Below are positions 24,681-37,957 of a DNA stretch of 64,000 nt, one piece after another. Positions within the stretch are counted from its first letter, which is position 1; each line of letters starts with the position of its first letter. Source of the DNA: Morella rubra (taxonomy: Eukaryota; Streptophyta; Magnoliopsida; Fagales; Myricaceae); assembly GCA_003952965.2 (NCBI GenBank), contig RXIC02000086.1:186001-250000 (forward strand), given 5' to 3'. Position numbers and translations under genes: made by a program. Under the pieces are notes generated by a model. That model saw only the letters and a program-made list of their open reading frames with translations. It made no database searches and was not told the DNA's origin.

Positions 24681-27338
24681 ATGGCATTAATGTCTACTAA
24701 AGCTTTCTTTGCTTCCTCCAGTCCCCCAATTCCTCCGACCAAAAAATTTCCACAAATTGCCAATTCAAACCCCTTCAGCCTCACTTCTTTGCCAAGTGCG
24801 CACAAACATTGGAGCATTGCCCACGTTCACACATTGGCTTCAACCCCAACGTCATAGTTTCGGAACAAAACATGACACCGTATGTTTTGTATCCCCTTTG
24901 TCTGCAAGCTGCATCTCCATGTACTTTCCTAGACCTTCAAGTTTCCATTTCCTGAAGTTAACTCACCCTGTTTGCAGGTCGATTACGGAGCCCGCCATGC
25001 ACAAAAATTGGAACTATGCAGGAACTTACTGCGCAAATCAGGAGAAAATCCATTCGAGAGTTTAAGCATGATTGATGCTGTCCAACGCCTGGGCATTGAC
25101 TACCACTTCCAGGAAGAGATCGGAACAATTTTAAGTAAGCAATGTGCAAATTACACTTCTTATGGTGACTGTGGTCATGAGCTTCATGACGTTGCACTAC
25201 GCTTTCGACTGCTTAGACAAGAAGGTTACTATGTGCCTGCTGCCGGTGGGTATCAATTTCCGTTCAGAGTGTTATCATTAGTGTATACTATATTTGAACG
25301 ATGATATTTCAATTCACCCATTTAGTTTTTGGAACAGATATATTTATCAACTTCAAGGACACGGCATTGGGAAAGTCTACCAAAGAACTGAGTGAAGACA
25401 TCAACGGATTGATGGCTTTATACGAAGCCTCACAGCTAAGTATAGAAGGTGAAGACATACTCGATGAAGCTGGAAACTTTTGTAAGCAGCTTTTGAAGTC
25501 ATTAGAGAAAAATCTTGACGACAATCAAGTCACGTTGTTAATCATACTTTGGGGCATCCTCACCACAAAAGCCTGGCAAGGTTCATGGCCAAAAAGTATT
25601 TCCTCAATAACCCCGCCGGCACAAATGGATGGTTGAATGAGTTACAACATCTGGCAAAAATGGATTTCAATATGGTCCAATCTATGCACCAAGCAGAAGT
25701 TATACAAATTTCCGAGTAAGTTTAATAGTAACTTGAAATTGCTCGATCAAATTGGCTCGATTATTTCGGTCTAATATTAAACCTCAATTAACGTCTTAGA
25801 TGGTGGAGAGATCTTGGTTTAGCTAAGGACCTAAAGTTTGCCCGGGACCAACCACTCAAGTGGTACACTGTTTGCATGGCCTGTCTTACAGATCCAGACT
25901 TGTCAGACGAAAGGGTTGAGCTCACAAAACCCGTGTCGTTCATCTATCTTATAGACGACATCTTCGATGTCTATGGGACGCTTGAGGAACTCACTCAGTT
26001 TACAGAGGCCATTAACAAGTATGCATCTATACAACGTATATAATTACATTATCAATTGTTTGTTTCCTGTAAACCATTATTATTGATCTCAAATCAACGC
26101 CTACAGATGGGATTCTGCAGATCTTGATCAATTACCCGAATACATGAAAATATGCTTTAGGGCTCTCTATGAAACCACTAACGAAATCAGTTACAAGATA
26201 TATCAGAAGCATGGGTGGAACCCTATAGACTCTCTAAGAAAGACGGTAATATTTCTATCAGCAACAATATCAGTTTATGTCCAAAATTTCCTTGTCCGTG
26301 ACAGTACTATAAATAGGCATATTCATAAAAATAATGACATTTCCATGATTGTTGCAGTGGGCGAGTTTGTGCGATGCCTTTCTAGTGGAGGCACAGTGGT
26401 TTGCATCTGGGCTCGCTCCAAAGTCAGAAGAGTATTTAAAGAATGCAGTTGTCAGTTCAGGGGTGCATGTCCTCCTAGTTCACACATTCTTCCTTTTGGG
26501 GCAGCGCATAAAAAAGGAAACTGAAAATCTTGTGGAGAATCAGCCGGGCATAATCTCTTCCTCGGCCACAATTCTTCGGCTTTGGGATGACTTGGGAAGT
26601 GCCAGGGTGAGGAGACTTGCATGAAGTAATTTGTCTTTTGTTTCGGAAAGTTAATGCATACATTACTCAAAAAATAACGCACGTGGTCAAGGCAAAACCA
26701 CCAGATATGATATTCCACAAAAAGCAATACAGGGTTGAGACATTCGACGTCTCAGTTCTAACCTACCGTAGGTATATGGTGTCACAAACTCATAGCGGGC
26801 CAGAGTAGTTCCATCTCCTGGTCGTACTTGATAGCCAAATATTTAGTTCACCGTAGCCTCCATTATTGTGGATGGTCCCACTCGAATAGAATATTCCTTT
26901 TGTTGGATTACTACCATCATGCCATGTGGGGGGCGGGATGAGTTCCATACAAAACAAAACAGTTTTTTGTTTCAGGGTCCTTCTGGACCCGGAGTTACTG
27001 GGGCGCAATTTCACCACCAATATATAATATTGTTCATGTGATCGCAGGATGAGAGTCAAGATGGCCGTGACGGATCATACATCGAGTATTACATGAAGGA
27101 GCACCGAGGCTCTTCCATCAAAGACGCAAAAGACAAGGTTGTCGATATGATTTCAGATGCATGGAAGCGCCTAAACAAAGAGTGCCTCTCTCCAAATCCA
27201 TTTCCAGCAACATTCACTAAGGCTTCTCTTAACCTTGCCAGAATTGTTCCATTGTTATATAGCTATGACGATAATCATGGCCTTCCAAGCCTGGAAGAGC
27301 ATATGAAATCCGTGCTTTACGAAAGAGTGTCTGTGTAG
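24681..27338 (+). pseudogene. TPS-g terpene synthase B1, two frameshifts
   Basis: The exon layout equals that of A1: 24681-24879, 24978-25245, 25338-25715, 25800-26018, 26107-26245, 26358-26606 and 27048-27338, with all splice sites intact. Compared with B2, exon 1 lacks two bases near 24841-24844, so the frame stops at 24857. Exon 3 lacks one base near 25531-25534, after LDDNQV. The rest is open: DDIFD in exon 4, FARDQPLKW, the second metal motif across intron 6, and a complete exon 7 ending ERVSV. The start was chosen at ATG 24681 (MALMSTK), which also aligns with MALFTE of A1. If the lesions are real the gene is dead; assembly errors are the alternative. The family role is linalool/nerolidol-type synthesis. 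Confidence 0.85.
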
Positions 27339-30100
27339 GCCGGCTAGGCATACTTTGAAAATAAGCTCAAAGCGTTCTGAATACCGTGTAAATTAAGAGA
27401 TGTGATGTGAACTCGTTAACATCAAGGCATGTGACGAGTACTTTCTATTCTGAATTTAAAGAATAAGAGATGTGATGTGAACTCGTTAACATCAAGGCAT
27501 GGGACGAGTACTTTCTATTCTGAATTTAAAGAACAATTAAATTATTAAATGTTTGTCAAATAGAGTTTGTTAGCCAAGCATCATCGATCCGGAAAATAAT
27601 AAGTGGACCTCCCCAAGTTATATTATAGCTCATGCCCTTTTAACTGCTATGCGTGTTACTTGTTTTTGATCAACTGTTTTTTGTGACAAGCATCTAGCAG
27701 GCTATAACCAAACCCTATAATATCACATTATAAATTGGGTGGCGTTGCCTGATTCCTGAGGTAGCTGTGACGTTCTCACCACTCTTTGAGCCCGTACCAT
27801 ATTAATTAATGATTGTTATGGACTTTGTGACGTGGGACAAGCCCTAGTTGGCGACCACTTTGAATAAAGCAGTGGGCTCATGCCGGGACCAGCCAGCCAT
27901 GTTTCCGGGGTCGAAGATATATACGTACTCGACATTTTGTGACGTGCGATGGGTCGATGGCTGGTATCAGTAGATTGAAGTGTTAATATTGTAATTAGAT
28001 TAAATTAACAAATTTACCCAGCTTTCTGCGCTTAATTTTCATCCCAGTCTCTCCCGGACAACCCACAAGGTTAACATATCAGGACACTGTTCCACAAGTT
28101 GCGATCGTTGATTGCCAATGGCCATCTACCATGCCTCGTTTGCTTCCTCTAATCGAAATGCCCAAATTAGCAATCTCCAAAACACTACAAAAATGACGTC
28201 ACCCCAGTTACGTCAGTGTCCTATTGCTCCAAAAATGGATCATTTGCCACGTTCGAAATATACAAAGTTAAAGGGCGTTAGTTAAGCAAGTTCTCCGAAA
28301 GATCCAGAAACCCAAAGGTTTGGATGTGATTGGGATGGTTGTTATAATCCAGTTTGAAAATTTATGCTAGTCCACAAAAGCTCAACTACTAGCTGTTTTT
28401 TTCTTTTTGTCTGGGCAGCTTAATTAACTACTAGTTTAACATAATGAACTCTCCTTATAAAATTTTAGAGTAGTTGCATCTATAACCCCTGAGTTAACAA
28501 AATGTTGCAATTAGGCCCTTCATGTGAATCTACCACTCATTTCAAAAGCTTAAGCTTATAAGAATTAGATAACAATTTTATTATTTGAGTTATATTCTCT
28601 AACATTCCCCTTCATGTGTGGGTCGGACTCTCATTTAATTGGAAGGTTCAACATGTGCAATATTTAATTGAAATTGGGGTGAAGTGTGAAGTCAGGTCTC
28701 GAACTTTGAATTTTGACTCTGATACTATGTGACTCTACCACTCATCCCAAAAGCTTAAGCTGATAGGAAGATGAAAATTTTATTATTTGAGTTATATTCT
28801 CTAACACTTAATGTATCAATATGCGTGTAATGTGCACTAGGAAAAAATTGAATTAGACCCCATAATTTATAGTTTGTCTAATTACGTGCTATAAGTTTTA
28901 AAAGATATCAATCATCGCGTTCAATTTTACTGTTAAACTACACAAAAAATGATTGAAATGACAGTAAGAATATTTTTTTAAAAATGATATATACATAAAA
29001 GGTAATATTTTCTGAATAAAATAGAAGTTATAGAATTTTATTTTATTTTTGTTCATAGATAGGGGACATCCTATGATGTTTGTCCTAGAGTAGAAAGTGT
29101 AATTGTTTTTAATGATGTTATAAATGTCAGTAATAGCCCCTTAAACTAGTCTAACGTCTGTTGCAACAAATTCTGATATGGCCACGCAAACGTCCCTTAA
29201 TTTTCACACCAAAGCTTTGCCTCAAATGAGATGTTACACCCACCTAACTTAAATCTCCCCTTGCAATTAAGGTTCGATTAAATGCTATATATCCTACCTT
29301 TTGTAGAGCTTGAATTTCATTTTATGACTTTTTTTTTTCTTTCTGGTGTGAGAATATTATCTTTTGTGTGACATAGGAATCATGCATCTCCTGACCTCTT
29401 CACTTTCTATTATGAGATTTAACCTAATATTTATTGAGAGCTCTTTGAACCAATTCCAATATTGGCTCTCCACCCACTACAAAAGACGGGCCAGTACTGC
29501 CATGATCACCTAAGAGAAGGAACGCATGCATGTCAAAAGTCTTTCTTTCATCTCCTTGTTCTCATTGCTTTAGTTTTACTCATCTATTCACTTATCCCAT
29601 ATTGCTTTTTTCTTCTCAACACGCAATTTAGTCTCAGTAGTTTATGATCAGAGGGAGTGCTGAAAATAATTAAATGGGAATAATAAATCTCCTTGGAATT
29701 TTGCTTCCTCAATAGTTTCCCCAAATCACAAACTAAAAGTATATGAAAAAATCCAAGCAATAGCTAAATTGATCAATCAAACGTGGTCCTCCTCTCTAAG
29801 GCAGTGTAGGAGATACGTACACGGGCTTTTATTTGTGTTTTAGTTTTCAAAGGGTATGGACATAGCTAGCCTTATAGGGCCAGTAATGTGACGTAAAATT
29901 GTATCGACTTACCAATCACAAGTAGACTGAACAGAGTACTGCTGAAAAAAGAAAAGGTCGAAGCCCGTACGATGTATGCTTTTTAGGTAGCGACTTGCAT
30001 CCTGATAGGAATGGCGGTGTGGTACGAGAGACGTTATTCGGTCCAATTTGGACAGCATAAAAGACAGCCAGACTCTGATCACCTCAAAAGGTGAGAAGGA
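27339..30100. repeat. B1 3' flank, duplicated at 43831-45990
   Basis: No gene is seen. A 70-bp tandem duplication lies at 27393-27532 (unit containing GATGTGATGTGAACTCG); it is single near 43880. The segments 27540-27790, 28830-29050 and 29090-30100 match 43930-44210, 44225-44420 and 44640-45990. The block at about 27730-27990 also has a diverged copy at 41781-41940. A phrase at 28560-28620 and 28750-28805 is repeated (AAGCTTAAGCT, TTTTATTATTTGAGTTATATTCTCTAAC). Confidence 0.75.
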
Positions 30101-30320
30101 CGCATGTCACCACTTACTAATTCATGGTTCAGATTGATAGGATTTAAGATAACAAATAATTGAGCCTAAATATTCTGTATGCGTGCAGCTAAACTTCGGA
30201 TATATATATATATGACATCGTACGACTCGCGTCTCCTGCCTGTGAGTAACAGTGAGTCGACTCAATTTTAACAATAGCAGACTCGTTTAGCATTGGAGGG
30301 CATTGATTGCTTGCAAATTT
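30101..30320 (+). other. Orphan B-type promoter remnant
   Basis: The 29880-30100 sequence matches 45790-45990, just before the B2 promoter. 30185-30305 then matches the B1 upstream block (GCTAAACTTCGGAT, GAGTCGACTCAAT, ACTCGTTTAGCATTGGAGG). No B exon follows; sequence related to the A upstream block begins instead near 30385. It appears to be the residue of a B copy that was lost. Confidence 0.6.
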
Positions 30321-30384
30321 TTTATCCAAATTATACTGTGAAATTTGGATAAAAATGTTAAATGTTTCCATGTGCGAACGTGCT

Positions 30385-33300
30385 ACATTGGGTATTGGAA
30401 TTTATAGAAAGTTTATAGTTGGTGAAAAAATGATTGTGAAATTTTTTTAAAATATTTTTCTTGGAAACTCAAAATTTTTAAAATTTTAAGGGATTATAGT
30501 TGGTGAAAAAATGACTGCAAAAAAATTCTTAAATATTTCTCTTACAAACTTAAAAATTCTTAAATTTTTGCACAAGTACCAGCCTTGGTCCCCACCTTTA
30601 AAGGCTAAGGTGAAGAAGTGGAAATAAGTTCTTTCCAATGTGAAACTAAATTGAAGCAATGTTTATTATATTACTTATATAGTTTAATGTTTCAATTGAA
30701 TTATAAGTCTCTATTCTTAAAATCTCTTTCTAATACTTTCAATTCTGAAAACACGTCTAAACCATCAATATTAACTCATGTTTTAAAATTGAGAATTTTT
30801 TTAATAGAAATAATTTTGGCTAAAATTTTCAGTTTGAATCACACTACTAAGGTGGTATTCGGATGTGAAAATATTGGGATGGTAGAAATTTTGGAGTATT
30901 GAGATTGATAAAAAAGTGAAGAAAGATGATTGAAATTAATTTTTTATATTTATTTGGAGTGAAAAATGATGATTCGGTGAAAAAATAGAAAATTTTAAAA
31001 AATTATTTATTAGGGTGAAAATGTCAGAGTGATGAAAATATTGAGCGACGAACAACAGCTAAATATGAAGAAAAATCTGAAGATATCGTGATACACGTTA
31101 AGCCTTATACTGCGATAATTGATGGAGGAAACACGTCAGAGATCAGGAGTACGAGAGTTGGAGGCTCACTCAATTTTTTTGTGGTCAACATAATAGAAGG
31201 ATTTGATTAAGGACTGAGGAAACACGTCAGAGATCAGGATGTTATTTTTGTAAAAAATTGTATAATTTTAAGAGAATTGTGAATATTAATATAAATTAAA
31301 GTTTTATAGATTTTTGTGTAAAGTTTAGTGAATTTTTTTAAATATATTTAATTTTTATTGAAGTTTGTAAAAAATTGTAGAGAGATGATTTGATGTAATT
31401 GTTTAATAAAAAAGTATTAAAGTTAGATGAAAAATTTATAGGGATAGAAGATTTGTTATAACTTTTTTTAAAAATTATTAGAGTTTGTGTGAAGAATTGT
31501 AGGAGATTGTGTTAAATGTATTGGTGTTTGTAAATAAATTTAGATGTTGGTTTTATGAATACATTTGTATTCTAGAAAAATTGTGAAAACGAACATGCAG
31601 TATGCTTTTGCAAATATCTAAGGAATGTTGTAAAAAAATGAGAAAATTAAAATTTTATTAAGTTTTATGAAAAAATAGCAATTAGAGTAGAATTTTATAG
31701 GAATTTGTGTAAAAATGAAGATAGAGAAGGAAAATTTTATGGAAGTCGGTAAAAAGGTGAAGAGAGATGGTTTGAGTGAATTTTTTATATTTTTTATAAT
31801 GATATAAATGATTTAATAGGAGAGAAAAAAAATTTATTTTGAAGTTAAAAATTTTGAGTTAACTGTGTCTGCAAACTAAAATTTAGTAATAGTTAAAAAA
31901 TTTATATCAGTTGGCATTTTGCAAACTCGTCCGTAACTCGTAGATGGAGGGGTCAAAACAATAAATTATCATGGGTACAGCGTTGTCTCGCGCAGGCAAT
32001 TTTTTTTTAATTTTCTTTGGTTCTCATTTGTTTTTTTTTTTTTTTTTTCGAGTTTATATATTGAAAAGAAGGTTCTCTTTTCTTTTTACGGAGTTCTTAG
32101 TCGGAGATCACATGAGGTTTACGTATGGAGTTCGCAAGAATAACTACGGGATTAATGCATATATAGACATTATAATTTCTTCGCTAGTACACACTTACCC
32201 AAGCTAGCAATGATCGGTATTGGAAGAACTCTCCCTTATTGAAAGAGTTCACGGCTCTTGTCGTGGGGCGGCGTGTGTTTCATGCTGAACTCACACCTAC
32301 TCCCCATGGGTCCGACGATGTCTCGAGATATTTTTATATCCAACAACCAGCTCTTTCATACAAAGAGCTTGCGGCCTAGCTTGAGCCACAAGTATACAGA
32401 GAAGGACCGATTTCCGCATAATTATTTACATACCATTGAGCTTAGTCACCAACAACTTCGGCGGCCGAATGTGTGGTGTGAAAACTGACAATCCGCCAAA
32501 GCCCCTGTCCCCTCCCTAATTGGAATTCCGATCAGGTCATTTTAAACGTTTAATATCAAATTATGCCTCAGAAATAGACCCATTAAGATGCGACTTATTG
32601 CATACGGTTCGCTTAAGCTTACCAAGAAACCTCTCCTTTGGATACGCCCACCTATATTGCAGTGGGTCTGCAAGTAACGCCTCACTCGTCAAATGGGTAT
32701 GTCCACCAAAGCTACCATATTTACTATTTTTATTGGTGTAGAAAAGCGTGAGGCTCAACTTGATGTTTGGTTAGTAAAAAATTTCATTGTAAATTTCTAC
32801 TATCAAACATTAAAATTTAAAAATTTTATACAAATTTCAATATCTTTTTTACTATAAAAAAAACTGCATTAAATCTTCTAGTGGTATTTTTTTTTGTTAG
32901 AGGTAATGTAGATTATCTTGGGATTGGTGAAAAGTTATTAGAGTTTGTATAAAGATATTGGAGTTTATAGAAAATTGTTAGGAGTTTGTAAAAAGGTATT
33001 ATAGTTAGTGAAAAAATAATTACGAAAAAAATTCTTAAATATTTCTCTTACAAACCTAAAATTCTTACAATTTTGCACAAGTACCCTTGGTCCCCACCTT
33101 TAAAGGCTAAGGTGAAGAAGTGGAAATAAGTTTTTTCCAATGTGAGACTAAATTCAAGCATTCTATATATGATCATTGTTAAGATATTATTTATAACACC
33201 TCTTAATTATTTTTAATTTCTTTGCAAACGGCCTTGACTTTCCAAATTGTAGGTTTGGGACGATCCGAAGATGGAGGATAATATTGGTAGCTGGCTCAGA

Positions 33301-33690
33301 TGCCATGTCCAATTCCAACTCTTGAAGATGAAGATAACAATGTCGTTTCGGCTGTATATCTCGCTGTTCGTGCCCATATCTGGTGACTGAATTAGCAACA
33401 TCGCAATGTAGTCTCTAAAATTTTCTCGCAAGGAATAATATATGCTCTAACGTCACCTGTTGAAAAATACATTGGTAGAATAGATCAATACGAGGAAACA
33501 ATTTACTTTTGTCCTTTCAAAATGGAGATAAGAATTAGATGAATTTAATTTTATCTCAAATCAGAAACTTTTCACTCACACTCGATGCCGAATCTGAAAG
33601 CTGTATTTCGCGCTTAGTAAACGTTATACACGGGGTTCTTCAGAAACGTCTTCGAAATGGTACAATGTTCACCCTACCAACCATGGCAAA
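30385..33690. repeat. Upstream part of the second A block (partner of 5990-8787)
   Basis: No gene is seen. A first short copy of the 8040-8240 segment lies at 30390-30650, including CCCCACCTTTAAAGGCTAAG. The longer match to A1 upstream sequence then runs from about 30640 to 33690. A diverged MITE-like segment at 31237-31593 resembles the element at 39732-40108; both end in a GAACATGC word. Confidence 0.7.
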
Positions 33691-33696
33691 GCGTCC

Positions 33697-33703
33697 TATA
33701 AAT
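33697..33703 (+). promoter_or_regulatory. Likely TATA box of TPS A2
   Basis: TATAAAT lies 108 bases upstream of the A2 ATG. The surrounding 200 bases match the A1 promoter almost exactly, so transcription could still occur. Confidence 0.55.
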
Positions 33704-33804
33704 TAGATGACAAATTCCTTGGGCTTTAGACCATCAAACTGCCAGAAGAAAGATCCCCTCGCCTATTTCTCCCGCACTCACTTAATTAGTGATATCCTTC
33801 ATAT

Positions 33805-36800
33805 ATGGCATTGTTTACCGAACCCTTCTGTGCTTTCTCCGACCCTCCAATTGCTTCGCATAAATTCCAAAAACTGCCAGTTCAAACTCCTTCACCCTGT
33901 CCTCTGTGCCTAGTGCTCAACAATATTGGAGTATTGTCCAAGATGACACCTTGACTTCGACCGCCTTCCAACATGAGAACTACGGACCTGATAATGATAC
34001 AGTAAGTTTTGTGTCGCCTTTCCTCTGCAGCTTGTGATTGTTGTTCATTTTTGGGAACTTGAAGTTTCCGATCTATAAATATGCTTGTGATCTGCAGGGC
34101 GCTTTTACCGTCCCACATGCAGAAAAATTGGAAATATGCAGGAACGTGCTTCGAAAAGTTGTAGGGGACCCATTTGAAATTTTAAAAGTTGTGGATACTC
34201 TCCAACGCCTGTGCATTGACTATTACTTCCAGGAAGAGATTGAAACAATTTTACGAAGGCAATATGTAGCATACGTCGCTCATGGTGACTGCGGTCACGA
34301 GCTTCATGAAGCTGCTCTGCGCTTTCGACTGTTGAGACAACAGGGTTACTATGTACCCGCAGGTCGGCTTTACTTCCCGAATTCTAGCTAATACCCCATT
34401 GTTGTGCAATAGTTTATATTAAAATTGAAGACATTTTGACGTACTAATTACTTCTTGATTGCAACAGATATATTTGAAAACTTCAAGGACGAGGATGGAA
34501 ATTTCAAAAATGAACTGAGTGAGGACATTAACGGATTGATGGCTTTATATGAAGCTTCTCATCTGAGCATAGAAGGTGAAGACATTCTTGACCAAGCTGG
34601 AATTTTTAGTGAGCAGCTTCTGAATGCCTGGAAGAGACATCTTGATTATAACCACGTCAAAGTTGTTGGGAATACTTTAGGGCATCCTTATCATAAAAGC
34701 GTGGCAAGGTTCATGGCCAAAAACTTTTTTGGCGATTACCCAAGCACAAATGGATGGTTTAATGGTTTGCAGCAACTAGCAAAAATAGATTTCAATGTGG
34801 TCCAATCCATGCACCAAAAGGAAATCGCTAAAATTTCGAAGTAAGTTGCATAATAACCTTTTTTTTTTTTCTAAATAAGTTGCATAATAACTTAACTATA
34901 TATGTTCCGCGCGTTATCATTGCCAAGAATATTAGTCCCCCTTAGCTGATGTCATATTCTTTACATCTTAGATGGTGGAGAGATCTTGGTTTGGCTGAGA
35001 AGCTAAAGTTTTCTAGGAACCAACCCCTCAAATGGTACATTTGTTCCATGGTTAGTCTCATAGATCCTGACTTGTCAGACGAAAGGGTTGAGCTCACAAA
35101 ACCTATTTCGCTTGTCTACGTAATAGACGATATTTTCGATGTTTACGGGAAGCTGGAAGAACTCACTCTCTTCACAGAAGCTGTCAACAAGTATGCACCT
35201 GCAGCGGTACAGTATATAATTTTCGATCTTTCCCCCTCGAGTACTGTTTATTAATAAATTGTCGCACGCAGATGGGATTTTGCAGCTCTTGAGCCATTAC
35301 CCGAATGCATGAAGATATGCTTCAAGGCTCTTTATGACACCACTAACGAAATTAGCCACTGGATATGGCAAAAGCATGGGTGGAACCCAATAGAGTCTAT
35401 TCGAATGTCGGTAAGTGTCAATGACAAAACCAACTAACCCAATATTTAAATTTCGATATTCAAGGAATTACAAACTTCAATGACACCTCCATGATGTTGC
35501 AGTGGGCGAGTTTGTGCAACGCGTTTCTAGTGGAGGCACAATGGTTTGCTTCTGGGAAGTCACCGAAGTCGGAAGAATATCTGAAGAATGCTGTAGTTAG
35601 TTCAGGGGTACATGTGGTGCTGGTCCACACTTTCTTTCTTTTGGGTCAGCGTATAACCGAGCAAACTGAAGATCTTGTTGATCTCATGCCGGGCATTATA
35701 TCTTTCCCGGCCACAATTCTTCGTCTTTGGGATGACTTGGGCAGTGCTAGGGTAAGTTAATTTACAATTAGTATGAAGTTCACCTATATGCTTTTGAACG
35801 TTAGACAAAAACATCTTCTTTGTTTTTGGTTTCGATCGTATTCATAAGAGAGAATAATATATATTATTGTTATAACTGACGTTTTCGATAGCAAAATCAG
35901 AATATTTTCTCTGAAAGTCAATTTTAATTTTCAGCTTTAACGCGTTAAAGATTGATGAAATAATTGATCGTAGCACAAGTTACTTTTTTTTTTAAAAAAA
36001 AAAAAACTAATAAACAAATCCGTTTGGATCGTATAGAATCATTATCATCATTTACAAATAGGTGGGCCATAGAGGACGTGCACTACCACAAACAATCAGA
36101 AAGAGTGGTCGTAGACTCGTAGTCGTCTACTTTGGCAAGTGCCATCCAGAAAGCATGCTAGCCACAAAAACACGAGTCATGTTTTTCACGGCCACATTAT
36201 ACCCAAAGTCCAGTGATTTATATCGGGATTAACGGTGCGGAATTAAGCTGGTGCCAACCACAGGCAACTTGAGTATTTGTTGTTTCATTGCGACAGTTAG
36301 TTGTCATGACTTGTTAATTCATAAAAAGGGGATCCACATGTCTTTCGGACCTAAAGTTGGATGACAAACAATGTTATAAATCATGAAAAGACTAATAATT
36401 GATACACCCATTAGCCACATATTTGAACGCATATATATACATAAAAAGGATTATTAATATTTTCAAGTGTTGGTCGGGAAGTATATACTCAACAGCTATT
36501 GCAGCTTATAGTTGGAACAAAGAATATGGTATATATCCGCTGTGACCATATCTGAAAGATATTCAACCTGTTGCTCAGCTTGATTCGTATTGCTTCGAGT
36601 ACTGTTGGACATGCAACTTATAATAGGTTAATTAGTGTCCTCAAAAACATTTGAAACGTCAACGCAGGATGAGAGCCAAGATGGGCACGACGGATCGTAC
36701 ATAGAGTGCTACATGAAGGAACACCAGGGTGCTTCCATCCAAGAGGCACGGCAGAAGGTAGTCGATATGATTGCAGATGCATGGAAGCGCCTAAACAAGG

Positions 36801-36958
36801 AGTGCCTCTCTCCAACTCCATTTCCAGCAACATTCACTAAGGCGTCTCTTAATATTGCAAGAATGGTTCCCTTGTTGTATAGTTATGACGACAATCAGGG
36901 CCTTCCCACATTGGAAGAGCACGTAAAATCTGTGCTTTTTGAAAGCCTGCCACTGTAG
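33805..36958 (+). pseudogene. TPS-g terpene synthase A2, one-base deletion in exon 1
   Basis: A near-identical copy of A1 with exons 33805-34001, 34098-34362, 34468-34840, 34972-35190, 35272-35410, 35503-35751 and 36668-36958. In exon 1, A1 has GCATAAAATTCC and A2 has GCATAAATTCC (near 33861-33864). After MALFTE the frame therefore shifts before the conserved region. The frame that is correct downstream carries a TAA at this very spot and no Met before the catalytic domain, so there is no simple alternative start. Exons 2-7 are fully open, with DDIFD and DDLGSARDE present. I count only five amino-acid changes against A1, four of them in exon 7. It is either a very young pseudogene, a segregating null or a sequencing error. 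Confidence 0.8.
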
Positions 36959-37006
36959 ATAGGGAACTATCCTTTGTGTATAAGTCAGGTTTTCGCTAAT
37001 TAATTA

Positions 37007-37256
37007 CTCTGTACGCAGCAATATATGTCCTTTTATAGACTACTGTACGCAGAAATATATGTCCTTTTATAGACTACTGTAATTAATTATATAAACTGGT
37101 CAAGCAATGTGCTATGTGCATCATTTCATTCTCTGTACGCAGCAATATATGTCCTTTTATAGACTACTGTACGCAGAAATATATGTCCTTTTATAGACTA
37201 CTGTAATTAATTATATAAGCTGGTCAAGCAATGTGCAATGTGCATCATTTCATTCT
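37007..37256 (+). repeat. Nested tandem repeat behind A2
   Basis: Two units of about 124 bp (37009-37132 and 37133-37256) each contain two 34-bp subunits of the form GTACGCAGNAATATATG followed by TCCTTTTATAGACTACT. The A1 flank has only one degenerate subunit (about 12138-12175), so the expansion is specific to this copy. Confidence 0.85.
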
Positions 37257-37599
37257 TAAGAAATTACTTTATAATAAGTAGTTTTAGTTAAAAAGGGCGA
37301 TCTTTTTCTTTTTTTGGGGACCGTCGTCGACGTACAATCATATATATTACGCCAGAGTACTATTGTAATTAATTAATAAATATGCAATTAACATAAAAAC
37401 TATAGGTATAATTTAAAATATATCATACAGTAACTTCAATTCAATGGTAGGTACAAATACATGAGTATGCTCAATTCAATAACATAATACTCTCAGCCAT
37501 ATTTTATAATTCCTTAATATTTTAACACAAAAAATAAAATATATTAAAATAAATTAAGCATATAATTTATTATTAATAACTTTATAGCGTGTACATTGC

Positions 37600-37957
37600 T
37601 TACAGCGCTGTGCTGGGCTGAGGCATGATGGGCCTAAGGTGGGCGGGCAGGCCTACAATAACCTGAATAGGCAGCGTTTGTGCAACAGACCTATAGCGGT
37701 GGTCACAATGACCGCCGCTGTATCTTACACCCTAGTAGCGTTTTTTCTCCAAACACTGCTAAAAATTAGACCTTTAAAGGCGTTTGTGAAAAAACGCCTT
37801 TAAATGGTATCTATAGCGGCCGTCAGCAATCGCTGCTACAAGACCGCTGTCAAAGATCTAATTTTTAGCGGCATTTGGGAAAAAAAACCTCTAAAGGGGG
37901 TCTTTAGCGTCGTTTTTAGCGACCGCCGCTAAAGACCAATTTTTTTGTATTGTAAAA
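37600..37957. mobile_element. CACTA-like subterminal repeat region
   Basis: The segment is built of repeated AGCGGC/CGCCGCTA words (TAGCGGTGG, AGCGGCCGTC, AGCGACCGCCGCTAAAG) in both orientations. It ends CAATTTTTTTGTATTG, the complement of a degenerate CACTACAAAAA-type terminus. No transposase is present. Most likely it is a CACTA (En/Spm) end or a small non-autonomous derivative. It is absent from the A1 flank. Confidence 0.55.
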
